DNA from: Oribacterium sp. UBA5894
GTDB lineage: Bacteria; Bacillota; Clostridia; Lachnospirales; Lachnospiraceae
DNA: 5,176 nt
Direction of reading: 5' to 3'
NCBI GenBank assembly: GCA_002431355.1
Contig: DJEQ01000080.1
Span: 1 to 5,176, forward strand
Shown one piece after another: positions 1 to 5,029 of this stretch (position 1 is its first letter; each line of letters opens with the position of its first letter). Under the pieces are notes generated by a model, which did not search any database, was not told where the DNA came from, and saw only the letters and a list, made by a program, of their open reading frames with translations. Both the position numbers and the translations under genes were made by a program.

Positions 1-19
1 CGCCATAGGCGCATAGCAT
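1..19 (-). CDS. Possible 5' end of a leftward gene (partial, unidentified)
   Basis: Reading leftward, an AGGGAG ribosome-binding-like site (33-28) is followed by three closely spaced ATGs, at 24, 19 and 14. The ATG at 19 has the best spacing (8 nt) and would begin MLCAYG. The ATG at 24 would begin MPCYAPMA and the one at 14 MRLWR. All three frames stay open to the window edge, but that is at most eight codons, so no family can be named. The alternative, a rightward gene ending here, is possible but would put a stop at 58-60 inside a hairpin arm. Only sequence left of the window can settle it. Confidence 0.2.
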
Positions 20-51
20 GGCATCGTCTCCCTGGAGAATTTTTCCTTAGC

Positions 52-104
52 ACCCTCTGACAGCGGAGCGTTTTCATCAGGAAAACGCGACGATTGCAGA
101 GGGT
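52..104 (+). other. Long irregular hairpin in the upstream gap
   Basis: Outer arms ACCCTCTG (52-59) and CAGAGGGT (97-104) pair perfectly. Inner arms GCGTTTTC (68-75) and GAAAACGC (81-88) pair perfectly around a 5-nt loop. The 8x8 segment between them can form A62-U94, C64-G92 and G65-C91, plus adjacent G66-A90 and A67-G89 mismatches. These are tandem G-A pairs if the RNA is made from the plus strand and C-U mismatches if made from the minus strand, which favours a plus-strand RNA. No U-tract follows, so it does not look like a terminator. It could instead lie in the leader of the possible leftward gene. Confidence 0.45.
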
Positions 105-171
105 CTAGTGTTTCTTAAGGCCCGATTTGTGATTTTACCGGACTCGAAGTACTGTGTTGCGTGCGGTCCCC

Positions 172-225
172 ATCCGCCCCTCCCGGATCTGATACGAACG
201 TCTCGTCAGGAATACCTCCCATTCC
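172..225 (+). other. Two small hairpins with C-rich 7-nt loops
   Basis: ATCCG (172-176) pairs with CGGAT (184-188) around the loop CCCCTCC. GGAAT (209-213) pairs with ATTCC (221-225) around the loop ACCTCCC. Both stems are 5 bp and both loops are 7 nt. On the plus strand the loops carry CCTCC/CTCCC, which resembles anti-Shine-Dalgarno sequence; on the minus strand they show GGGAGG. They lie just upstream of the promoter at 237-265, so that promoter would not transcribe them. No promoter that would was found. Confidence 0.35.
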
Positions 226-236
226 AAAAACAGCGC

Positions 237-265
237 TTGACAAAATTTTTTCAGCGTTCGATAAT
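237..265 (+). promoter_or_regulatory. Sigma-A-type promoter ahead of asnB
   Basis: A perfect -35 TTGACA (237-242) and a -10 GATAAT (260-265, five of six consensus bases) are separated by exactly 17 bp. An A-rich patch (226-230) lies just upstream. Transcription is predicted to start near A272. It is the best promoter in the 447-bp gap and the obvious candidate for asnB, although an intrinsic terminator begins only about 8 nt after the predicted start. Confidence 0.8.
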
Positions 266-278
266 ACGGGCATCCATG

Positions 279-325
279 GACGGCAAAGGTGTCGCGTTGA
301 TCGCAGCTCCTTTGCCGTCTTTTTT
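279..325 (+). terminator. Intrinsic terminator or attenuator upstream of asnB
   Basis: GACGGCAAAGG (279-289) pairs perfectly over 11 bp with CCTTTGCCGTC (309-319), and six Ts (320-325) follow directly. The 19-nt loop holds a small inner stem, GCG (294-296) with CGC (302-304). The orientation fits plus-strand termination only, since there is no T-run on the other side. It may end upstream transcription, produce a short RNA of about 55 nt from the promoter at 237-265, or act as a regulated attenuator for asnB. Confidence 0.8.
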
Positions 326-447
326 ATTTCGTTTCATTCCGTCTGGGGTGATCTCTGTAAGGTATCCTGAGGATGTTTGCAGGACACAGCAAAGAAAGAT
401 GCGATGAGACGGAATGGAATTTCGTTTAAATTAGGGAGAGTAACCAT
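326..447 (+). promoter_or_regulatory. Structured asnB leader
   Basis: This 122-nt stretch between the terminator and asnB contains a long-range stem: 332-344 (TTTCATTCCGTCT) pairs with 407-419 (AGACGGAATGGAA) over 13 bp with one G-U pair, enclosing 62 nt. Inside it, ATCC (364-367) can pair with GGAT (371-374); alternatively TCCTG (365-369) can pair with CAGGA (380-384). The 9-mer ATTTCGTTT occurs at 326-334 and 419-427, flanking the stem. I recognise no known riboswitch and no T-box signature. No second promoter is evident. The ribosome binding site (433-438) lies outside the stem. Confidence 0.45.
433..438 (+). promoter_or_regulatory. asnB ribosome binding site
   Basis: AGGGAG ends 9 nt before the ATG at 448. 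It supports this start, which is also fixed by the Met-Cys N-terminus required for the amidotransferase. Confidence 0.8.
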
Positions 448-2034
448 ATGTGCAGTATTATCGGATTCTGTGACCGGCGCGCAGAATATGAGGTCGTCAA
501 GGCCGCGCTGGAAAAAACCAAATCGAGAGGACCGGACGATACGCGTATCGTCGATACCGGCAATGGCTATCTGGGCTTCAATCGTCTGGCCATCATGGGT
601 CTCAATGAGGCCGGCATGCAGCCGTTTGAGCTGGATGGCTCCTATGTGGTATGTAACGGTGAGATTTATGGTTTCCGTCCGCTTCGTGAAAAGCTCATGA
701 AGGAGGGCTATACCTTCAAATCCGATTCTGACTGTGAGATTTTACTTCCGCTCTATCGTGAGCTGGGCACGGAAATGTTCCGTATGCTCGACGCAGAGTA
801 CGCTCTGATCATCTATGATGCAGAAACGGGCGACTACATTGCCGCACGTGATCCGATCGGTATTCGTCCGCTCTACTATGGCTCGACAAAGGAGGGCACC
901 CTTGCATTTGCGTCGGAGCCGAAGAATCTCGTAGGTCTCTGCCATGAAATCAAGCCATTCCCACCAGGACACTACTACAAGGATGGGCAGTTCGTCTGCT
1001 ACCACGACATGTCGCTGGTACATAAATACAATACGCAGGATGATCTCGAGGAGATCGCCCATAACATTCATGATCTTCTCATTGAGGGCGTAAAAAAGCG
1101 GCTCGACGCGGATGCACCGGTCGGCTTCCTGCTTTCCGGTGGTCTCGACTCCTCGCTTGTCTGTGCCATTTCGCAGAAGCTTCTCGATAAGCCGATTGAA
1201 ACCTATGCCATCGGCATGGATGTCGACGCCATTGATCTTAAGTATGCACGTGAAGTGGCCCAGTACATCGGTGCAAACCATCATGAGGTCATCATGTCGC
1301 GTGAGGATGTCATTGCGGCTCTTCGTGAAGTCATTGCCACCCTCGGTACCTATGATATTACGACGATTCGTGCGTCGATCGGTATGTATCTCTGCTGCAA
1401 GGCGATTCACGAGCAGTCCAATGTGCGTGTCCTCCTGACCGGTGAGATCTCCGATGAGCTCTTCGGGTATAAATATACGGATTTCGCGCCAAGCGCAGAG
1501 GAATTCCAGAAGGAAGCGGAAAAGCGTATCCGCGAGCTTCATATGTACGATGTGCTTCGTGCTGATCGCTGCATCAGTGTAAACTCCCTCGAGGCGCGGG
1601 TGCCGTTTGGGGATCTTGCATTCGTTGATTACGTCATGCACCTTGATCCGGAGAAGAAGCTGAACCACTACCATAAGGGCAAGTATCTCCTTCGTCACGC
1701 CTTCGAGGCCGATCATCTTCTGCCAGAGGACATTCTGATGCGTGAAAAGGCGGCCTTCTCCGACGCGGTCGGTCATTCCATGAAGGATGATCTCGCTGCA
1801 TTCGCCGAGAAGCAGTATACCGACGAGGAATTTGAGGAGAAGCGGAAAAAATATACCCACGCGACTCCGTTCACAAAGGAATCCCTCCTTTATCGTGAGA
1901 TTTTCGAAGAGTACTATCCGGGACAGTCCCAGATGGTAACAGATTTCTGGATGCCGAATAAGAACTGGCCAGGATGTGCCGTGAACGACCCATCTGCCCG
2001 TGTTCTTTCAAACTATGGTGATTCTGGAAAATAA
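448..2034 (+). CDS. asnB: Asparagine synthetase B, glutamine-hydrolysing
   Basis: This cytoplasmic enzyme makes asparagine and glutamate from aspartate, glutamine and ATP, with a beta-aspartyl-AMP intermediate. The 528-aa protein has both expected domains. Residues 2 to about 200 form the class II glutamine amidotransferase. Cys2 becomes the N-terminal nucleophile once Met is removed, which fixes the start, and RGPDD (27-31), NRLAIM (45-50), NGEIYG (70-75) and SDCE (94-97) match glutamine-site motifs. The synthetase domain (about 205-440) carries the ATP pyrophosphatase loop SGGLDSS (230-236), the GEISDELFG segment (332-340), LEARVPF (381-387) and REKAAFSD (432-439). The E. coli AsnB family, as I recall it, has GEGSDE where this protein has GEISDE. 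Its length is close to that of E. coli AsnB (about 554 aa). It is the only gene on its strand here and probably depends on the promoter at 237-265. The family assignment is secure; a Lachnospiraceae-type origin is inferred. Confidence 0.96.
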   Translation: MCSIIGFCDRRAEYEVVKAALEKTKSRGPDDTRIVDTGNGYLGFNRLAIMGLNEAGMQPFELDGSYVVCNGEIYGFRPLREKLMKEGYTFKSDSDCEILLPLYRELGTEMFRMLDAEYALIIYDAETGDYIAARDPIGIRPLYYGSTKEGTLAFASEPKNLVGLCHEIKPFPPGHYYKDGQFVCYHDMSLVHKYNTQDDLEEIAHNIHDLLIEGVKKRLDADAPVGFLLSGGLDSSLVCAISQKLLDKPIETYAIGMDVDAIDLKYAREVAQYIGANHHEVIMSREDVIAALREVIATLGTYDITTIRASIGMYLCCKAIHEQSNVRVLLTGEISDELFGYKYTDFAPSAEEFQKEAEKRIRELHMYDVLRADRCISVNSLEARVPFGDLAFVDYVMHLDPEKKLNHYHKGKYLLRHAFEADHLLPEDILMREKAAFSDAVGHSMKDDLAAFAEKQYTDEEFEEKRKKYTHATPFTKESLLYREIFEEYYPGQSQMVTDFWMPNKNWPGCAVNDPSARVLSNYGDSGK

Positions 2035-2221
2035 GTCATGGCTGGGCAGAGACTTCTGGTCGATGCCCTTTCCGTCCAATGCATGCCCATACCTGTGATC
2101 TCGGCATGGGGGCTCCATTTGACATTCAGACATCCAGGGGTTCACACATGCTTCCCCAAAGAGCAACCCTGGATATAACATCGATGGTTAACGGCCTTTG
2201 CCGTATTAACCTATACTCCCT
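2035..2221. other. asnB 3' intergenic stretch with hairpins, no gene seen
   Basis: No supported gene lies between the asnB stop and the terminator. Inverted repeats are present: GGGCA (2044-2048) with TGCCC (2064-2068); ATCCAGGGGTT (2132-2142) with AACCCTGGAT (2165-2174), with one bulged G; and GGTTAACGGC (2186-2195) with GCCGT plus TAACC (2200-2211), with a 2-nt bulge and a CTTT loop. None has a clear U-tract. They may belong to the 3' untranslated region of asnB or to that of the opposing gene. Confidence 0.4.
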
Positions 2222-2269
2222 AAAGCAAAAGACCTGTCCCTCACGGGACAGGTCCTTTGCTTTTACTTT
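2222..2269. terminator. Convergent, probably bidirectional intrinsic terminator
   Basis: The arms at 2222-2240 and 2245-2263 form a 19-bp stem with one A-C mismatch, ten G/C-rich pairs next to a TCAC tetraloop. On the plus strand TTTGCTTTTACTTTTC follows the GC-rich core; on the minus strand TTTTGCTTTA does. It lies between two converging genes, so it can end both asnB and the minus-strand acidic protein transcript. Confidence 0.88.
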
Positions 2270-2283
2270 TCTTTCATACGAAC

Positions 2284-2305
2284 GGCCGGGCTCTATGGCC
2301 CGGCC
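2284..2305. other. GC-rich perfect hairpin in the convergent gap
   Basis: GGCCGGGC (2284-2291) pairs perfectly with GCCCGGCC (2298-2305) around a 6-nt loop. No T-run follows on either strand, so it is not a classical terminator. It lies between the minus-strand gene's stop and the shared terminator, so it could stabilise that mRNA's 3' end. A smaller hairpin, AGGGC (2347-2351) with GCCCT (2356-2360), is nearer the stop. Confidence 0.5.
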
Positions 2306-2380
2306 ATCCCTTTCAACACGGATCCGAAATCTGCGTGGAATCCCACAGGGCAAGCGCCCTAGTGCCCTTCCAGGGAGTGT

Positions 2381-3082
2381 TTATTCCTCCGTAATGGTGG
2401 CCGTAGCTTCCGCTTCTTCCGCCTCTTCCTTGACCTCATCGGCTGCCGCAACATCCGCCTTTACACTTTGCTCTTCGTTCACCTTTGCGTCCGTCTCTGC
2501 CTTTGCATTCTCTGGCTTCTCCTCGGCATGCTCCGCATCGGTAGTGTAGAACTCGACCTCAACGTCGTCATCGTCCGGCTCGGCCTCGTCCTCCTCTGCA
2601 GCCTCCGCTGTCTTCTCTTCGGAAGCGTCCTGCTTCTCTTCTGCGGCATCGTCCGACTTCTCCGAGCTCATCTCGTCCGCATACGGATACACGATGTGCT
2701 CGACATTCTCATCGACCACATCCTCATCCTCGTCTGCGCCACCCAGCTTCTCGTCGAGCGCTTCCTTTACCGTTCTGTAGGCATCCTTTCCTGCATCCAG
2801 CGCAAGGTTCTTCGCATCCACAGCCAGATTCTTCGCAGCGACGCCCATATCCTTTGCGGCGTTCTTAAACTCCACGCGGGTTTCGCTGTTCTTCAGTGTT
2901 GTATAGGTTCTCTTGGCAGAATCCTTCACCTCTGACGCTGACTCCAGCACATCGGTGAAGTCCTGATCCACTTCCTCCGAGAACTTCTCATACTTATAGA
3001 GATACGATACCGCAGCTGCTACACCACCTACCAGTGCTGCCAGCCCAACAAGACCACCTAAGCCACTTTTCTTCTTTCCCAT
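2381..3082 (-). CDS. Hypothetical membrane-anchored protein with heptad repeats and acidic tail
   Basis: I do not recognise this 233-aa protein. It begins MGKKKSG, followed by one hydrophobic Gly/Ala-rich segment (about 7-29), which suggests a single membrane anchor. Residues 31-74 are charged and probably helical. Residues 75-109 form five consecutive heptads, three of them close copies (AAKNLAV, DAKNLAL and AAKDMGV), as in amphipathic helices of YtxH- or LEA-like stress proteins. From about 115 to the end the sequence is low-complexity and dominated by Glu, Asp and Ala, so the protein should be strongly acidic and largely disordered. There is no enzymatic motif, lipobox or sortase signal. 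The longest frame starts 5 codons earlier (3097), but that ATG overlaps the GGAGG that serves the ATG at 3082. It follows glnS on the same strand with a 115-bp gap and a promoter of its own. It could be a YtxH-like envelope or stress protein; the function is unknown. Confidence 0.85.
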   Translation of the reverse strand: MGKKKSGLGGLVGLAALVGGVAAAVSYLYKYEKFSEEVDQDFTDVLESASEVKDSAKRTYTTLKNSETRVEFKNAAKDMGVAAKNLAVDAKNLALDAGKDAYRTVKEALDEKLGGADEDEDVVDENVEHIVYPYADEMSSEKSDDAAEEKQDASEEKTAEAAEEDEAEPDDDDVEVEFYTTDAEHAEEKPENAKAETDAKVNEEQSVKADVAAADEVKEEAEEAEATATITEE

Positions 3083-3090
3083 AGTATTAT

Positions 3091-3095
3091 CCTCC
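3091..3095 (-). promoter_or_regulatory. Ribosome binding site deciding the start of the acidic protein
   Basis: GGAGG read on the minus strand lies 8 nt before the ATG at 3082. The upstream ATG (3097) overlaps this site and has no Shine-Dalgarno of its own, so the shorter MGKKK start is preferred. Confidence 0.82.
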
Positions 3096-3100
3096 ATTCA

Positions 3101-3115
3101 GGTCGCAGAGCGACC
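3101..3115 (-). other. Small perfect hairpin just upstream of the ribosome binding site
   Basis: GGTCGC and GCGACC pair over 6 bp around a 3-nt loop, ending 5 nt before the GGAGG of the acidic protein gene. It sits in the predicted 5' untranslated region and could affect translation or mRNA stability; it does not itself cover the ribosome binding site. Confidence 0.45.
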
Positions 3116-3146
3116 CTTTCCTGCCTTTGTCCAGTTTTTCTATACG

Positions 3147-3191
3147 ATAAACTCTTCGCATCGCTATCATACCACGATTCGAAGAGTTTAT
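3147..3191 (-). repeat. 12-bp inverted repeat between glnS and the acidic protein gene
   Basis: ATAAACTCTTCG (3147-3158) and CGAAGAGTTTAT (3180-3191) are perfect inverted copies. After one mismatch a further ATCG/CGAT pair (3160-3163 with 3175-3178) closes an 11-nt loop. The repeat begins 7 nt after the glnS stop. As RNA it would be a strong hairpin, but no U-tract follows on the minus strand (the sequence there is A-rich), so it is not a standard terminator. It surrounds the -10 element of a candidate promoter, so it may also act as an operator. Confidence 0.75.
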
Positions 3192-3194
3192 ACA
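3166..3194 (-). promoter_or_regulatory. Candidate extended -10 promoter for the acidic protein gene
   Basis: On the minus strand an extended -10, TGGTATGAT (3174-3166), has the TGn motif and five of six -10 bases. A weak -35, TGTATA (3194-3189, three of six), lies 17 bp upstream. The predicted start is near 3159, giving a leader of about 77 nt. One arm of the surrounding inverted repeat falls in the -35/-10 spacer and the other in the first transcribed bases. Confidence 0.5.
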
Positions 3195-3197
3195 TCC

Positions 3198-4904
3198 TTA
3201 TGCCTGTGCTGGAAGCTTAAAGCTGGACTTCAGTCCAACGATTCGATTGTATACCGGGTGTCCTTCTGTGGAATCCTTGCAATCAACGCAGAAGAAGCCA
3301 TTCCGTACAAACTGGAAGCTGTCATAGGCCTTCGCATTCATGAGCTCCGGCTCCACCATGCAGTTGTTGACCACCGTCAGTGAATTCGGATTGAAGTTCA
3401 GGGTACCATCCGCATTCAGCTTGCCCTTCTCCTCATCGATCAGCTGCTCATAGAGGCGGACGGTCACCTGACCCGCGGTGGCTGCATTGACCCAGTGGAT
3501 CGTACCCTTGACCTTCCGTGCCGTAAAGCCGGAGCCGGACTTCGTCTCCGGATCATAGGTGCAGTGCACAACGGTCACCTTTCCGTCTGCATCCGTCTCA
3601 TAGGAGGTTGCGGTAACAAAGTAGGCCGACATGAGGCGAACCTCGTTGCCCACATACAGTCTCTTATACTTCTTCGGCGGCTCGATCATGAAATCGTCGC
3701 GTTCAATGTAGAGCTCACGGGAGAATGGCACCTGCCGGCTGCCGAGTGTCTCATTTTCGAGGTTGTTCGGGACCTCCAGCATCTCCGTCTGTCCCTCTGG
3801 ATAGTTGTCGATCACGAGCTTGATCGGGTCAATGACGGCCATCATTCGCTTGTCCTTCAGCTTCAGATCCTCACGGATGCAGTACTCGAGGAGGCTGATG
3901 TCCGAGCTGGAGTTCGCCTTCGAAATACCGCTCAGGGTCACAAACTGACGAATGGACTCCGGTGTATAGCCACGACGGCGAAGTGCGGAAATGGTCACGA
4001 GACGTGGATCATCCCAGCCATCAACCACGCCATCCTCAACGAGCTTCTTAATGTAGCGCTTTCCAGTGACAACATTGGTCAGATACAGCTTTGCGAACTC
4101 GATCTGGCGAGGTGGATTCTCGAAGTCACAGTGCTTTACAACCCAGTCGTAAAGTGGACGGTGGTCCTCAAACTCGAGCGTACAGAGGGAATGCGTAATG
4201 CCCTCGACCGCATCCTCGATCGGGTGCGCGAAGTCGTACATCGGGTAGATGCACCACTTATCGCCGGTATTGTGATGATGCATATGGGCCACACGATAGA
4301 TAATCGGGTCCCGCATGTTCAGGTTCGGCGACGCCATGTCGATCTTTGCACGCAGTGTCAGGGTGCCATCCGCATACTTTCCATCCTTCATGTCCTGAAA
4401 GAGCTGAAGGTTCTCCTCGATCGGACGATTGCGGTTCGGAGACTCCTTGCCAGGATTGTTGAAGTCACCACGGTACTCAGTGATCTGCTCTGCGGTCAGA
4501 TCATCGACGAAGGCAAGGCCCTTCTTAATCAGAAGAATCGCCTTCTCATACATAATATCGAAGTAATCCGATGCGAAGAAGATACGGTCCTCAAAATCAG
4601 CCCCGAGCCACTGAACGTCGCGTTTAATGGCTTCGACAAACTCGGTCTTCTCCTTCATCGGGTTGGTATCATCAAAACGAAGGTTGAACTGTCCATGGTA
4701 TTCCTTGGCTACGCCGGAATTCAGGATGATGGACTTTGCATGACCGATATGCAGGTAGCCATTTGGCTCGGGCGGAAAACGTGTATGCACGTGATCGTAT
4801 ACGCCCTCTGCAAGATCCTTCTCGATCTCACGCTCGATGAAATTCTTGGATTCCTGAGTTTTCTCCTCCAGGACTCCGTTCTCGTTTCTTGTATCCAAAG
4901 ACAT
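3198..4904 (-). CDS. glnS: Glutaminyl-tRNA synthetase
   Basis: This cytoplasmic class I aminoacyl-tRNA synthetase joins glutamine to tRNA-Gln using ATP. From the ATG at 4904 it has 568 aa, close to E. coli GlnRS (about 554). The catalytic Rossmann fold shows FPPEPNGYLHIGHAKS, with the HIGH motif at 52-55, then NLRFDDTNP (74-82), the KWCIYPMYDFAHP segment (216-228) and EGITHSLCTLEF (234-245). WDDPRL (297-302) and LRRRGYTPESIR (308-319) follow, and ICIRED-like and MAVIDPIKLVIDNY blocks (about 341-368) lead into the C-terminal beta-barrel anticodon-binding part, which runs intact to the end. The KMSKS-equivalent loop reads VTGKR (279-283), where E. coli has VMSKR; the lysine is kept. The longest frame adds 37 residues upstream, but these span the promoter and the ribosome binding site, so the MSLDTRN start is chosen. 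Many Gram-positive bacteria lack GlnRS and make Gln-tRNA with GatCAB; its presence fits Clostridia that have acquired it. Confidence 0.96.
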   Translation of the reverse strand: MSLDTRNENGVLEEKTQESKNFIEREIEKDLAEGVYDHVHTRFPPEPNGYLHIGHAKSIILNSGVAKEYHGQFNLRFDDTNPMKEKTEFVEAIKRDVQWLGADFEDRIFFASDYFDIMYEKAILLIKKGLAFVDDLTAEQITEYRGDFNNPGKESPNRNRPIEENLQLFQDMKDGKYADGTLTLRAKIDMASPNLNMRDPIIYRVAHMHHHNTGDKWCIYPMYDFAHPIEDAVEGITHSLCTLEFEDHRPLYDWVVKHCDFENPPRQIEFAKLYLTNVVTGKRYIKKLVEDGVVDGWDDPRLVTISALRRRGYTPESIRQFVTLSGISKANSSSDISLLEYCIREDLKLKDKRMMAVIDPIKLVIDNYPEGQTEMLEVPNNLENETLGSRQVPFSRELYIERDDFMIEPPKKYKRLYVGNEVRLMSAYFVTATSYETDADGKVTVVHCTYDPETKSGSGFTARKVKGTIHWVNAATAGQVTVRLYEQLIDEEKGKLNADGTLNFNPNSLTVVNNCMVEPELMNAKAYDSFQFVRNGFFCVDCKDSTEGHPVYNRIVGLKSSFKLPAQA

Positions 4905-4911
4905 AGACTGG

Positions 4912-4917
4912 CCTCCT
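4912..4917 (-). promoter_or_regulatory. glnS ribosome binding site deciding the start
   Basis: A perfect AGGAGG on the minus strand lies 7 nt before the ATG at 4904. The alternative upstream start at 5015 has no such site and would place the promoter inside the coding region. Confidence 0.92.
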
Positions 4918-4935
4918 AAAAATGAAGTATCAAAA

Positions 4936-4964
4936 ATTATAGCATATTTGGGGCCTGATGTACA
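4936..4964 (-). promoter_or_regulatory. glnS promoter
   Basis: On the minus strand a perfect -10 TATAAT (4941-4936) and a -35 TGTACA (4964-4959, four of six) are separated by 17 bp. The predicted start is near 4929-4930, leaving a leader of about 25 nt that contains the AGGAGG. This leader is too short for a T-box or riboswitch, so regulation would act at initiation. Confidence 0.8.
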
Positions 4965-5029
4965 CGGGAATCTGCGACGAACGGGCTGATGAGGCTTGCG
5001 GAAGCTACTGTTCACTGGGCATTTCTAGG

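Noticed and set aside
131..160. A TTCGAGTCC string on the minus strand resembling a tRNA T-arm
   Set aside because: The flanking five bases do not pair and no acceptor, anticodon or CCA structure fits.
108..407. A 99-codon open frame in the upstream gap
   Set aside because: It runs through the promoter and the intrinsic terminator, lacks a ribosome binding site and has no family resemblance.
237..447. A T-box or other known amino-acid riboswitch for asnB
   Set aside because: There is no GGTGG-type T-box sequence, no specifier-loop arrangement, and the predicted leader begins directly with the terminator.
742..1860. A 372-codon open frame opposite asnB
   Set aside because: It is fully antisense to a conserved enzyme with all motifs intact; it is a codon-usage shadow.
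2038..2178. A 46-codon open frame starting 4 nt after the asnB stop
   Set aside because: It has no good ribosome binding site (only weak AAAATAAG upstream), unusual Trp/Cys/Pro composition, no recognisable features, and it overlaps the hairpin arms at 2132-2174.
2468..2935. A hydrophobic, Leu/Val/Cys-rich 155-codon frame opposite the acidic protein gene
   Set aside because: It is the expected complement of a Glu/Asp/Lys/Ala-rich coding strand; no ribosome binding site or defined membrane-protein pattern supports it.
3495..4919. A 474-codon open frame opposite glnS
   Set aside because: It is antisense to glnS with no motif or ribosome binding site, and it is explained by glnS codon bias.
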